From positions 23,493,549 through 23,557,548 of the forward strand of contig CM042181.1 in NCBI GenBank assembly GCA_023376005.1: DNA of 64,000 nt, read 5' to 3'. The position numbers and the translations under genes are program-made. Numbering within the stretch: the first letter of the stretch is position 1; each line of letters begins with the position of its first letter. Positions 33,061-44,920 of this stretch are shown piece by piece. Under the pieces are notes generated by a model. The model saw nothing but the letters and a program-made list of their open reading frames with translations, searched no databases and was not told where the DNA came from. Origin of the DNA: Doryteuthis pealeii (lineage: Eukaryota; Mollusca; Cephalopoda; Myopsida; Loliginidae).

Positions 33061-33227
33061 GAATAGTTTAGAAATTCCTGAAATTCCTTATTTAAGGAAC
33101 GGATGTTCTAACACATTCTTTAGTTTTCTTCAAACTACATCAACACACCTTGGTAAGAAATTCTTCTCTTCCCAAATGGAATGGGTGGAATCATTTTTTA
33201 AAATCATTTATGAAAATCTACAATGAC

Positions 33228-33345
33228 CGAGAATTTACCCAACCCATCCACCACAATCAGGATATTGACACAAGGTCAATTTTTAAGCAAGAGTAAAACT
33301 AGCTTGAATCCTGAGTTTTCCTTCTAGACTGGTTGCTTAACGAAG
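33228..33345 (-). mobile_element. SINE-B 3' fragment, minus
   Basis: ACACAAGGTCAATTTTTAAGC and CTTCTAGACTGGTTGCTTAACG are the inverse of the SINE-B 3' region seen at 42060-42110. Confidence 0.55.
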
Positions 33346-33379
33346 TCTGAAGAAACAAGTATAGCCTAGTATCTATCCA

Positions 33380-33560
33380 TAACTGAGAAATAATTTCTGA
33401 AATTTTTTTTAGATAAAACTTGATAATTTGTATTATTCGGACTATTGTCCTCATCTTTATTGTTATCTGAACAACGTTTCGGCTGATGTGCCCTCCATCC
33501 TTCTTCAGGTATCTGAAATGTTGTGCAGATAATAATAAAGATGAGGACAACAGTCTGAAT
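33380..33560. repeat. family E inverted dimer
   Basis: TATTATTCGGACTATTGTCCTCATCTTTATTG and its inverse (ATAAAGATGAGGACAACAGTCTGAATAAT) surround CGTTTCGGCTGATGTGCCC...TTCTTCAGGTA. Confidence 0.65.
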
Positions 33561-33587
33561 AATCCAAATAAGAGAAAGAAGAGATGG

Positions 33588-33690
33588 ATTTATACCTTTC
33601 CCAAGAAGTGAAATGTAAACAGCCTGGTCCAGGATTTGAATTTGGGTCATTGATTCCATTTTCTGTGATGATAACCGTTACAAAAAGAGC
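33588..33690 (-). mobile_element. SINE-B 5' fragment, minus
   Basis: TTATACCTTTCCCAAG...GTCCAGGATTTGAATTTGGG, then TTTTCTGTGATGATAACCGTTAC. Confidence 0.65.
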
Positions 33691-33699
33691 ACCTCCAAA

Positions 33700-35750
33700 C
33701 TGAGTCATGACTTGAGAATTGTAAATGCCACACGTACAGAATATAGATGTCTTAATAATGAGCATCAGTGGGGAGCTGGAAAATAGAACTGACCACCAGT
33801 TAGGTACATAGTGATATCACTATGTTCTTTATTAAGGCATGAACCCTAGTACCCTTTTTGGTTGTTGGCATTCTTCCTTCTATGAGAGACGATGGAGTAG
33901 AATCCATTTTTTTTTTTTTTAGTGAAACTATGTAGCCTGGATGGGTTGGTATGGAGGATGAGCTGTTGCCCAAAGCAGTAAATACTTCTTCTCTACACGG
34001 CCACTGTGATCTAAAGTTAAAGGTAAGAAACCAATGCTGTTTGGCAGCGGTAGGGTCACAAGAGTTGCCTCAAAAGAATTATTTTTGCTGAGCTGATCCT
34101 GGGCCCAACCCTTTATGGAGTTGGTTGATGGAACCGTGAATGGCCGACACTGATAGCCTCGATTGTGTTGGATCGCTGTACATGGTCTGCATTCATTTGC
34201 GATATGATGAATTCGTTGGGTGGAGCTGGCTCAACCGACCCAGGGTGAATGCCGTAACAGTAATAACTTTTTGCGAGATTAAAATAATTTGTTGTAAACC
34301 AATTCCAAACAATGCAGAGTTTACATTTATAAAGAGAGGGGGGGGGTAGAAAAAAAAAATTCTGCTTATTTATTGAATGACCCTTGTATTATACAGAAAT
34401 CTATTCTTTGCCCAATAGTTGCTCAAAGAAAGTGGCTGCTTTATCCATAGCAAGTGTTGACAATGAATTAAGCTTAGTATAGAACAAGTGTGAGGTAAAT
34501 TTATCCATAAAAGGACATTTAATTCCTTATCTTTACCCCCCCCCCGCCTAATCATGTCTTTTTGATAATCACAGAAATGCAGAGTAGTTATTTACCGCAA
34601 TCCCACGTATATGGGTGTGACACAAGGTCTTTTTAATGTGGGACCACCCACAAGCTGAAGCTCATGGGATGGTATGTGTAAAAAATACGTTGACCCGTTC
34701 GGAATTCCCCCTCAAGGGGGCGCCTCAGGCACTGGGCGATAAACCCAGCGCTACCTCTTTAAATCAAGGGGGCAGGTATTGCCTAGGGAAATAGCACCCT
34801 GGGATCTATGGCGTTAATTACTGTACCGGTCTAGAGGCCGAAGCCACCCTGTCTGGACCAGGTTATGGGCTGTAAAAATGAAACCCTTTTTCTATCTCAT
34901 GATGAACAGGGTCATGCTACGAGTAGACATTCGGAGACACCCACCCAACAAAATGATTTTGTCACGATAGTTTATGGATGATTTCATCAATTTCCGTAAG
35001 AAATCGATATTGATTGATACATAATTAATTCAATATAATTAGTTTGTATTTCGTATACAAAGTGAAAAGGTTTGAATAGAAAAGTAGATCTAATCTCCAA
35101 CGGCAGAATTTGAACCCTTAGTCTCTGCTCGACCCATGTTGAGAGGAAAAGACGTCACATACCAAGATATTAATTAGTCTATCAATCATTATCATAAAAT
35201 CCATTTTTACTAGAGAGATTTTTTAGGAAAAATTTTATTGCGTCGTGTTTCTGGAAGAATTTATTTTTAATGTTTTATTTTTTTAAACATTGAATAAATT
35301 TATTGGTCTATTTGTTGCTTTCATTGATTAATAAATTGAATTCATTTTTAAATTGAAAAGAATTTCTTTTTAGAATAAAAATAACAAACAAAAACAAGTT
35401 ATTAATGACAATTTTACGCATTTAAAAACAACAACAACAAAAAAAACAAAACGTTTAGAATTATTTTTTGCTGGGTAACCCCCACCCCCCGCCAAAAACC
35501 AAACAAACAAAAATAATGGAATTTCTTATATTTAATTAAAGGTACATAATTAATCAGAAATCAAATATAAAATAATTAAGAGAAAATTAGAAAAAAAGTA
35601 CAAAGAAAATTCAGATATCAAATAAATATCTTATTATTGGGAACCTACGTTTTAAAATTTGTTATTTTTATTCAATTATTTATTTTTTTCATGTGATCTT
35701 TATTTTATTTTAGTAAATGAAAAGTTAATACAACACAGAAACACAACTAC
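33700..35750. other. intergenic sequence with GC-richer unidentified blocks
   Basis: Blocks at about 33950-34265 and 34590-34945 are markedly richer in GC and contain short dyads (CCCCCTCAAGGGGG at 34708-34721). Neither gives a coding frame longer than about 70 codons or a known domain. They may be low-copy repeats. The rest is AT-rich. Confidence 0.4.
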
Positions 35751-35764
35751 TTAGTACTTCTTTC

Positions 35765-35838
35765 CCTAAGTTTAATGACACAAGGCAGTAGAAATGGGAC
35801 ACTCGGTGAGGATCGAAATCTGTACTTATGACTCTACG
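35765..35838 (-). mobile_element. SINE-C fragment, minus
   Basis: CTAAGTTTAATGACACAAGGCAGTAGAAATGGGACACTCGGTGAGGATCG is the inverse of the SINE-C 3' half with point changes. Confidence 0.5.
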
Positions 35839-35839
35839 G

Positions 35840-37820
35840 TTTTAATTTTTTTAATAACAATAATAACAACAAGTCTTTATCTACATAATTATGCTTTAAA
35901 GACGAATTTGCAATTAATTAAACAATTATTTTAGATTTAAGCCAAGAAATGGTTTGAGTAAAGGACTAAACAAATCATATTTGTACTTTTCTTTGGTGAG
36001 GTTATTTATTTGTTAAGTGCAAATATAATATATATTATATATATAGTTCCAAAACAAATTAAAAATATATTCCCCTTAAATGCCACGAAAATGGATTTTT
36101 ATTTATTTCAGGTACTGTAAAAATAACGATCAAAGATTTTTGGATAGGAGCCCAAATATTTGAGTATGCGAATAATTTCCGGCACGTCAACATCTACAGG
36201 AGTCAATGCAGAATAGAAAACATGACTGCATTTTATTTACAAAATTCCAAAAACAAACAATCTACCCACCCATTTTTGTTCTAATGACAAGGATCAGACC
36301 AACAAAAATTATAAATAAAACACATAATAAAATTGATATAAAAAATATGAAGCAGACACTAAAATTATAATTAATGATATGTTTTAAAGAAAAGTGTAAT
36401 TACAGGTAAGTTAGGTAGGTAAGAAAATGCGTATAAAAAAAACTAAAATAATTGTGATGATGATGATGAAAGAGGCAATTGAATTCAAAACATTATTTGC
36501 ATTGAGAACAAGCTTGTCCTTTTGTCGCTTATCGACACGATGAAGTTTTTTTTGTTTTTTTCCCCACCTTCTACTGGGCTGGCAGCATTCCCAATAAACG
36601 GACCCAGATGAAAACAAAAAATATGACGACTAATAAAGGATCAGATAAAAATATAGCGAACAAAACTGTTCTTTTGTCGGTATTTAAAAGCATGAAAGAG
36701 TTGATTAAAAATAGGGTGTGTATATGTGTGTGTGTGGGGGGGACACAGGTTTTGTTTTGTCTCTCACGTGTCCCCTCCCCCCAGGCTTTGGAAAACTTTT
36801 TGCATTTTTTTTTTCTGAAAGAGGAGTTTCTTTTTTTTTTTTACACAAAAATTTGGTTGTTCTCTTTTTTAATTTTTTTTTAATTATTAAACAAATTCTT
36901 TTTATTCAAATTAATTAGAAGATTTCACCCCCCCCAACTTTTAAACAGAAAAATTTCTGCAATAAAGAATCATCATGTGATTGATCTTTTGATCTTTCAC
37001 AATAAAATTTTAAAATTTCAAGAAATAAATTCGATCTTTTAAATAATTTTTTAAAAGATGTTTATTTTTTTAAAGACATTAAAAAAACAAAAACATGTTT
37101 GGGTAAAAACAATTTATTTTCGAGTGGAAGGATCTTGATTTTATCTTTTTTTAAAAATAATTATTTGTTTTTTTTCTTTTCATAATTTAATTTTCATTGA
37201 TTCATCTTTATTTATTTCGTCTAATTCAAATATTTAAAAGATTTTAATCTAAAAGCTTCACATAAAAAAATAAATAAAAATAAAAACAAGATTTAATTTA
37301 CTAACCAAAACAATTTTAACCGGTGCAGTTATAAACCCCCAAATATTATTTCGGAAAAAAAAAAATCAGCAAAATTAAACAAAAATAAAAATTACAAAAT
37401 AATAATTTAAAAAAAAATAATCACAACTTTATTTTTTTAAATAAAAATAAAGTCAATATTATTTTTTCGGTTAGGAAGAATTGAATTAATTTTGTACCAT
37501 TTTTTTAAAACAAGAATTTTGTTATATTTTTAAAAAAGTAAACAAACCCCCAATGAAATGATCAGGGGGACAACTTTCATAAACTAATATTATTTTAGAC
37601 AACAGTTTGTAAAAGTAATTAACTATAAAAACGAAAAGAGAGAAGATTCACTAGAGTTAGTTTATATATGTATATATATATGTATATGATAGGACGTTTA
37701 CTAGACGGTGTGGGGTTACCCCCACGCAAACAATAGTCGGATTTCTAGAGAAATGAGGATCAAATATAAATAATGATCTCAGAAGTGGTTGAGAAGATAT
37801 TGGGGTTAATGTAAGATAAA
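35840..37820. other. AT-rich sequence downstream of the inhibitor-2 exon (probable intron 1)
   Basis: Very AT-rich, many homopolymer runs, no coding domain. It lies 3' of the donor at 37827 on the minus strand, so at least its right part should be the first intron of the PPP1R2-like gene. The short frame at 36411-36617 has a hydrophobic end but no family resemblance. Confidence 0.5.
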
Positions 37821-37827
37821 AACTTAC

Positions 37828-37904
37828 GAGGAATTCTCCGGTTTATCGAAACTTGACGAGTTTTTCAATATCCCTTTCTTCGGCCTCTTCTCATCGGTAG
37901 CCAT
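37828..37904 (-). CDS. PPP1R2: protein phosphatase inhibitor 2 (PPP1R2-like), first coding exon
   Basis: Inhibitor-2 is a largely disordered cytoplasmic/nuclear regulator that binds and inhibits the catalytic subunit of protein phosphatase 1. Starting at the ATG complementary to 37902-37904, this exon encodes 25 full codons: MATDEKRPKKGILKNSSSF followed by DKPENS. The KGILKN segment at residues 10-15 is the conserved N-terminal PP1-binding motif of the inhibitor-2 family. The 77-bp exon then stops at a consensus donor, GTAAGTT (complement of 37821-37827), leaving phase 2. Upstream DNA (37905-37945) has CpGs and GCGCTTGCGC, suiting a promoter/5'UTR. The next exon (WDE-containing segment) was not found to the left, so it may be distant or outside the window. 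The exon is too short for default ORF detection. Other KGILKN-containing proteins cannot be excluded from one short exon. Confidence 0.75.
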
Positions 37905-38245
37905 GTTTGACACTGAGTTAGGGAATGTCGCGCTTGCGCCACTTTTAAAATATTAGGAAGTGAATGGCAACTCGGCATAGGAATCGTTTAAAAATTCATT
38001 AAATGTATCTTTAAAAGTGAATAAAATTTAATGAATTAGAATATTCCAAAATATTTTTTTAAATTAAGTAATGATATTTCAATGGTTTTGTTATGTCTTT
38101 TTCTCGTTTTTGTAAATGTAAACATTGCTGCAGAGCGGAATGGTGGCGTTGGTAAGTGAATTGCTTTTAGGTACAACAATGGCGGTGCTCCAAGTCGTAC
38201 AAGTAACGGACAGACGATAATTACAGAAAAAGCTTATTTAAGGTG
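37905..38245. promoter_or_regulatory. CpG-containing, possibly bidirectional promoter region
   Basis: Unlike the AT-rich surroundings, it holds clustered CpGs. GCGCTTGCGC (37930-37939) resembles an NRF-1 site and ACAATGGCGGTGC (38177-38189) a YY1 site. On the minus side it abuts the PPP1R2-like start. On the plus side, ATGGTGGCGTTG followed by GTAAGTG (38140-38158) looks like a short first exon with a splice donor. The plus-strand gene, if real, was not identified. Confidence 0.45.
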
Positions 38246-38826
38246 GGATTTTAAAGCATTTATTTTGATTCCTAAATCTGAATTAAAGTTTGCACTATTT
38301 TTTAAATCTACTTTTTACCCGCAGATTATTGGACTTTTTCTTCCATTCTTTCAATGATTGTCATGTATCGTAAAAACGACAAATGTTTGTTATGTTTTTT
38401 ATTCAAGTGTAAAAACATAAAAACAAACAAAAAAAACAAACATGGACAAAGTTGATCTTATTTTTTTGAAAAAGATTAATGTTTTTGGTGCTTTATTTTA
38501 TTTTATTTCAACTCAGAATATAAATATTTGGCTTCTTTATTGAATATTTTTGGCCAGAATCAGTTTTTTAAAAAGTAATTATTATTATTTATTAATGTTT
38601 GTTTGTTGTCGTTATGTCGACTTGTTTGTTTTTTCTCTTTAGGTTTCAATTTATTTTCGTTGTTAAAATCTTTGAAAAAAATCTTTAAAAATGATTTAAA
38701 CAAATTAAGATTTAAGAAGATTTTTGATGAAAAATATTTAAAAAAATGAATTCTATATGCTTTTTATAAGAAAAATATTGTTGTTTTTAATTTGATGCTT
38801 TTTCGTTAAAAAAAAAAGAGAAAAGA

Positions 38827-38913
38827 CATTTGTTTTGATTAATTGATAAATATTTATATAATGAATATTACTTATTCATTATATAAATATTTATCAATTA
38901 ATCAAAACAAATG
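38827..38913. repeat. perfect palindrome, 40-bp arms, 7-base loop
   Basis: The arm at 38827-38866 (starting CATTTGTTTTGATTAATTGA) is exactly inverted at 38874-38913, around ATTACTT. No mismatch was seen. If transcribed it would form a long AU-rich hairpin. Confidence 0.85.
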
Positions 38914-38919
38914 AATGAA

Positions 38920-39835
38920 AATGATTTATATTTTATTTCACAATTCATTTTTTTTACACTTAAATATTTATCTGTGACTTTTTTTTTAGTTTATAAAATT
39001 GCAAACGAAATATGAGGAAAATGAATAGAAAAAATAAAATAAAATAAAATGGACTGGTTAATTTGTGTAATTGTTTATTTAAATCTGTGAAATCTGATTA
39101 TTACACAACAAATCTTAATTATATTTAATGGTATCAAAATTGGATTATTTCTTATTCAATATTTAGATTTGACAAAATTTGTTTAGAAAAACTTTTAACT
39201 AAAGAAGAAAATGTCCAATTTGGGGAAAAATACTCGAGGAATAATAAAAAAATGTAATATATATAAAGTTAGTCGTCACTATCTTTTATTTTATAAATTC
39301 TTAAAATAGGGCCCATTTTTTATTTTATAAAATAAATAAAACTATTCAGAAATAGTAAAAAAGTAGTATTTATTATTAACTTAGCAGTTTTTAGTATTTT
39401 AGTATTTTTTACTTAGTGTTACCAATATCTTATTTTTTATTTTAGTATTTTTTTATTTAGTATTCATAAAAAAGTAGTATTCATACTCAATTATAATATT
39501 ATTTGCATATTATGAATTCTTAAAAAGGGCCTACTTTTTAATATTTGGTGTTAAGAATAAACAATTTTAATAAATCATATTCATAAGTTTTACAAATTTG
39601 CATAAATGTACAAAATTTATTATTGTCTAAAAATCTTTTCACATCAGACTATTTGTTCATCTCAAATTGCATAAAAATGTGTAGATTTAAGCTTTAATTT
39701 CAACATTAAAATTGATGCATTTACAGACAAAAGATAAATAAAACAAAACATCTCCATATTTTAGATATTACATTTTCTTTCACCCTCCCCACACACACAC
39801 ACACAAAAAAAGAATTAAAATTAAAAAATCAGTGA
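38920..39835. other. AT-rich intergenic sequence
   Basis: Contains repeated AAAAAGTAGTATTTAT/TTTTAGTATTTT words near 39355-39480. No gene. Confidence 0.4.
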
Positions 39836-39837
39836 AA

Positions 39838-39945
39838 TCGATCACTAATTAGGACTGAGTCTATTCTAGTAGTGACCACCCCAAGAGGAATTTTAACAGG
39901 TTTGAATTCAGTTTTCCTTCTCCTAGACTGTTTGCCTACTGTTTT
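39838..39945 (-). mobile_element. SINE-B 3' fragment, minus
   Basis: GATCACTAATTAGGACTGAGTC, GTAGTGACCACCCCAAG and TTTTCCTTCTCCTAGACTG. Confidence 0.7.
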
Positions 39946-40469
39946 AAAATAATAAAGATTAATTCTGATAAAGCTTCGAAAATAACAGAGGTGAAATATT
40001 AATTGAATGTTTGGGTTTTGTTATTCACTTTTTCCTTAACTTTTCCTCACATTTTGTCGGATTTTTCCTAATCTGATATTTTCTACACACACACTTATAT
40101 ATAAAGAAAAACCTTATTAAAAAATCAAATACTAAATTTATTTTGACCTACTAATCTCATCAAACCTGATTTACAAAATCAATAAATAGAACAAAATTTA
40201 TGCCAGACTTCACAAGACAATTTAGACATCAACTTACAAAATAAATAACTTTTTTTTTATTAGTATATTCTTCATCAATCCTCTTCTTTCATCCTTCAAA
40301 AAAAAAAACAATGAAAAAAATAAAACAAAAGAAAGCCTACCAGATGTAACCTACACGTGATAAAGCCCAAAATATTGCATTAAATATACTAAAAATGAAG
40401 ATAAAAGTCTGAACAATATCTGGAATAAATCATTGCCTATATATATTTTGAAACTGAAATGAAATGAAA

Positions 40470-40762
40470 TTAGTGAAATAGATCACTAATTAAGACTGAG
40501 TATTCTAGTAGTGACCACCCCAAACAGAGTTTAACAGGTTTGAATTCAATTTTCCTTCTCCTAGACTGGTTACCTAACCAAAGTTAAAGAGCCCAGTCTG
40601 TCCTACTATTTACCCATAGCTGGAGAGAGAGTAGTTGGATTCACACCTTTCCCCAAGGTATTAATTAGCGCTATGCAAACTGTAGCTTCATCCAGGATTT
40701 GAACTCGGGTCGACGAGTCCATATCCTACGACTCTAACGATTACATTATATGCCTCTAACTA
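40470..40762 (-). mobile_element. SINE-B, minus, full length
   Basis: Runs from GTGAAATAGATCACTAATTAAGACTG to the tRNA-like head CCAGGATTTGAACTCGGGTC...CTACGACTCTAACGATTACATTATATGCCTC. It is the most complete copy, defining a family length of about 290 bp. Confidence 0.85.
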
Positions 40763-41103
40763 GAGTTTCATTTCCTTTTAAATATTTGTTTTGGATAAAA
40801 ATTAATGAAAAATAAATCCTATTTAAAAAAAATATTATATTTGGGAAGTGTCTCTAAATTATAGGTCATTGAAGTTTGTAGTATGAATATAAATCCTGTA
40901 ACTAGCTATCATCTTACACTTATGATTATAAGCACTGAAAAAAATTTGGTGAATCTCCTGCCAAAAATAATTGATTGTATTGTGAAGTTTTGATTGAATT
41001 GAGAAGAAAGAAGTAATTTGTAATTCAGTCGGTATTAGATTTTAATTTTAGCTGAAATTAATGATTTCTGGGTGACAAGTTGTTAAATAAATTTACTTAT
41101 TTG

Positions 41104-41269
41104 CATTCTAAAATAATTTCATGAAATTCATTCCAAATTAATTTCATGAAATTCATTCAAAATAGTTTCATTCAAAATAATTTCATGAAATTCATTCCAA
41201 AATAATTTCATGAAATTCATTCCAAAATAATTTAATGAAATTTATTCCAAAATAATTCATGAAATTCAG
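41104..41269. repeat. tandem repeat of about 25 bp
   Basis: Unit AAAATAATTTCATGAAATTCATTCC in about six to seven variable copies; each unit contains the dyad TTTCATGAAA. Confidence 0.85.
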
Positions 41270-41354
41270 TATGGATATTTTGACAATAGAACCCCTAAAG
41301 TAAACAATTATCATTATCATTTGATACCCGCTTGGTATCCATAAGAAATGATGG

Positions 41355-41560
41355 GATTAAAGTCAGTATCAGCCAGACAGCGAGGGAGTCTATCCTCTTT
41401 TCACTTGTGCTAGACCAAGGAAATTGTTTTTGCATCTGCGGTGGAGCGTCACACTTACCATCAGCTGTTTACTTTACTGCACAGATCCCTATGCTACTCA
41501 TATGCGGTGTTGGCAAGGGCCGGTATCGAAGCAGGAACCTTGTGGTGCCTAGGCGGACAA
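41355..41560 (-). mobile_element. SINE-A, minus, diverged
   Basis: ATTAAAGTCAGTATCAGCCAGACAGCGAGGG through GGTATCGAAGCAGGAACC. The head is truncated. Confidence 0.75.
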
Positions 41561-41742
41561 TGGGCATTTCTGCTTACCTCTTTGAAAAGTGATTGTGTTT
41601 AATATATGTGGATGCTTTTTATTACTTTACCTCACACTACCTTGTCTATGACTGAATATGAAACTTTTATCTTTATATTACTTAAATTTACATTTTTATG
41701 TTTGGATGTATTTACTCAATCACAAGCAGGAAGCGATGAAAG

Positions 41743-42270
41743 ATCAACGTTTAAGCAAAGTACTGCTAGTTTGAATTTAAAGTTTTACTTTTAGATTGTT
41801 TGCCTTACCAAGGCTAGAGAACCTAATCTGCCCTACTATTTACCCATAGGCGCATGTATAATGGCTAGAGTTGTAGGAAATGGACTCGTCGACCCTAGTT
41901 CTGATCCTAGACAAGGCTGTCTATTTTTCAAATAGCGCTAACACCCGTGGGAAAAGTATGAATCCTCTCTCCCTCCAGCTATGGTTAAATAGCAGGGCAG
42001 ACTGACCTCTTTAACCTTGGTTAGCCAACCAGTCTAGGAGAAGGAAAACTCTGAATTCAAACCTGATAAACAAAAAAAATTGACCTTGTGTCACATCCTG
42101 CTTGTGCGTAGGGGTCGGTAGATATATATTATTTACCCATAGTTGAGGGAAGAGATGTATTCATGCCTTTCCCAAAGACATTAGTCCCAAGGGGAATGCA
42201 AGCAGCTTGATCGAGGATTTGAACTCTGGTCATCAATTCAATTTCCTATAATGATAATTGTTACATGATA
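41743..42270. mobile_element. cluster of three SINE-B pieces in alternating orientation
   Basis: Minus 3' half (41743-41849, ending ACTATTTACCCATAGG), plus near-full copy (41850-42130, TGTATAATGGCTAGAGTTGTAGG to CACATCCTGCTTGTGC), and minus 5' half (42131-42270, TTTACCCATAGTTGAGGG to the CAATTTCC tRNA-like end). The outer two pieces join in sequence at CCCATAG, as if one minus SINE-B had been split by the plus copy. Confidence 0.7.
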
Positions 42271-42569
42271 TTTGTATGTGACTAAAATTTGGAAAAGATG
42301 GCACATTATAGCAAGATTGTTATTAGAGCAATACATAATAATGTTACAGAGTATTAGTTTTGTTGTATTACTTAGTGAGGATATTTTCACCCATGAATAA
42401 CTTTCCTGCGTCAATGATTGGAATACACTAACAAAAAAATTTCCAAACATTGATCTCCCCAAAATGTCTGCTCACCAACTCAAATTATTCAACAAAATAG
42501 AAATTCTTAATACATATAAACTTATAACATGCTATCACTATAATCAACTTTCAAACTATGACAAAAACC

Positions 42570-42640
42570 AAAAAAGAATCAACTGAGGTGATCACTATTA
42601 GAAAAGGCTCAGTCCTAATTAGTGATCATCCCCCACACAT
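42570..42640. repeat. SINE-B terminal fragment
   Basis: GGTGATCACTATTAGAAAAGGCTCAGTCCTAATTAGTGATC matches the SINE-B 3' end. Confidence 0.5.
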
Positions 42641-42759
42641 TAATACAACAACTAATATTGCATTTTTTGTTTTGTTTTGTGTGACATTGTTTATATTATG
42701 TAATGTGTGAAAATAAACCATTGTCTTCTTGTTTCTTCCATTCTTCTTCTTCTATAAAG

Positions 42760-43230
42760 GATCTAGCATAACGCCCAAATAATATTGTCTGATCATGGAA
42801 CCAACCACCTTGTGAGGTTGAATTGTTGCTATCATGGTGGATGAGCAATCCATGACATGCACCATCCCATGGCTAGTCACGTCAAACCCTAGCACCTATA
42901 TGAATGTCCCGACCCTATTACCCTTATAACAAGTCCCAACCCTTTTTATCATATATGTGCTAAAAGGTTGTGACTGAGGGTCTTTATGTCCTGGGTATGA
43001 CATTAAACTCTATCTGATAATGAGGTTCCAGTTCTGGAGGTCTGGTGAATGTGGAGCACCCAGGTCCACTCTGACCCGGAGTGGTAGTACCTGTTAGGGT
43101 CTCATTTATGGGTTAGATAGGAAAAAATGTGTTTAAAAAAATTGAGTAGCCATCAAGAATGAATAAAATAAAAATGTCATTGGCATAAAATAACCCAACA
43201 AAGGTTGATATGCTGTAAAACGCATAAAAT
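42760..43230 (+). repeat. family D retroposon-like repeat, longest copy
   Basis: Carries CCCTATTACCCTTATAAC, TTTTATCATATATGTGCTAAAAGG, TAAACTCTATCTGATAATGAGGTTCCAGTTCTGGAGG, CCACTCTGACCCGG and the 3' AACCCAACAAAGGTTGATATGCTGTAAAAC. Confidence 0.65.
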
Positions 43231-43265
43231 GCTAAACAGAATATTACATATATATATATATATAT

Positions 43266-43532
43266 TTACCAACCCCTCCGCACGAGCAGGATGCGACACA
43301 AGATCAATTTCTTAAGCAGAGTTTAACAGGTTTGAATTCAGATTTTTTTCTTCTAGACTGATTGCCTAGCCAAGGTTAAAGAGCCCAGTCTGCCCTACTA
43401 TTTACCCATCGCTGGAGGGAGAATTGGATTCATACTTTTCCCAAGGGTATTAGTGCTATGTGAAATACAAACAGCTTCGTCCAGGATTTGAACTCAGGTC
43501 GATTTCCTATGACTCTAACAATTAGACCACTC
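43266..43532 (-). mobile_element. SINE-B, minus
   Basis: GCAGGATGCGACACAAGATC to TCCAGGATTTGAACTCAGGTCG and ACTCTAACAATTAGACCAC. Confidence 0.8.
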
Positions 43533-43591
43533 ACCTTACATATAAGGTAAAATATTTTAGTGAAGTTCTTAAAAAAAAGGATGAAATTTGG

Positions 43592-44094
43592 GGTAATTTA
43601 TGAGGAAGGGCGTCCTGGTCTCCTGCCTCAAAAATTGCTACCCGGTGACTATCAAAATAACAACTCCAGCTCATCGTAATTCTTGTTTATTTATCGTAAT
43701 TTGTCGTAATTCTTGTTTAAATATGAAGATGGATATATAGTTTGGAATAGACTGAGATAGATAGGTAGATAAACAAACAAAATAATATAGATAGATATGA
43801 ACAAATGGAGATAGATAGATATTTTCGACAAGTAAATGTATTTGGGGTGGGGTCGCTTCTTTTTTTTGTCGTAATTCTTGTTTATCTAAACTAAAAACAA
43901 GACATTAAACAAACCAGAATAAAAAAAAATTCTTAGTATTTAAAGTAATATAGATGAATATGAACAAATTGAGATAAATAGATAGATATGAAGATGGATA
44001 ATTTTGAATAGACTGAGCTCAGTCGTTATTTTGATAGTCACCGGGTAGCAATTTTTGAGGCAGGAAACCGGGACGCACTTCCTCATAAATTACC
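43592..44094. mobile_element. FB1 foldback element, copy 4, near-perfect 8-bp TSD
   Basis: GGTAATTTATGAGGAAGGGCG to CACTTCCTCATAAATTACC. AAATTTGG (43584-43591) and AAATTTTG (44095-44102) flank it with one mismatch. The middle contains GATA-rich runs and an inverted TTCTTGTTTATCTAAACTA block. Confidence 0.85.
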
Positions 44095-44499
44095 AAATTT
44101 TGTAATTTATAAATTCCTGAGAAAATAAATTACTGCTCGAAAATATTTTTTTCTTTTTCAAACTTTATGAATATCCAATTTCATCGAATGTTGGTATTTT
44201 GTGCTTTTTCTGAATGAACATTTAGAACTGAAGAATCTGTCTAAAATTATTACAGTATCTTTTATTTATTTTTTTGTAATTCCATAATCTTCACATCTAC
44301 TAAGCTTAGCTGAGTATGGCACTAAGCCAAATAAGAAGTAGGAAGATTATCCAGTTATATAATGTGTGTGCTGAGAGATGCTCTGAGCTGAGGGCCTTTT
44401 GCCAAACTTGGATGAGAAATGCTTGTGATACTGGACTTGAAGGGCCGACCTTGAACATGGGTGAAACAGGCATGTAGATTCAAAACATATTGACAGAAA

Positions 44500-44775
44500 T
44501 GTCACTAGTATTATCTGCGTTATTCGGACTATTGTCTCCATCTTCATTGTTATTTGTAAAACGTTTCGGCCGATATGCCCTCCGGCCTTCTTCAGGTATT
44601 TCTTGTCGGACTCAGGAACCTTCTCGGACTCGGGAACCTTCTTGTCGTAATCGGGAGCCATCACGGAACTTTGAACCTAACGTTGTACAAATAACAATGT
44701 AGATGGGGACAATAGTCCGAATAACGCAGATAATACTAATCTTCAAGCCTCATCTCAAACATTCAGAGAAATAGA
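44500..44775. repeat. family E inverted dimer with an 18-bp partial tandem
   Basis: GTATTATCTGCGTTATTCGGACTATTGTC on the left is mirrored by GACAATAGTCCGAATAACGCAGATAATAC on the right. CGTTTCGGCCGATATGCCCTCCGGCC and repeated CGGACTCGGGAACCTT words lie between. Confidence 0.7.
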
Positions 44776-44891
44776 AATGTCACTGTTGTAATAACTTGAA
44801 GTATGTGGTCAAGAATAATTTTGTACGGTGACTGGTATACATGGCATACTAGGGTCACCTTGAGATGACATATACAGGCGAATGAAAAAGA

Positions 44892-44920
44892 TACACACAC
44901 ACACACACACACACACACTA
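44892..44920. repeat. (AC)n microsatellite
   Basis: CA dinucleotide run followed by TATC units. Confidence 0.9.

Noticed and set aside
33440..33480. Hammerhead in family E repeats (CTGAAGAAGG...GCCGAAAC)
   Set aside because: The core and stem II look right, but stem III and stem I cannot both form; at most it is a relative.
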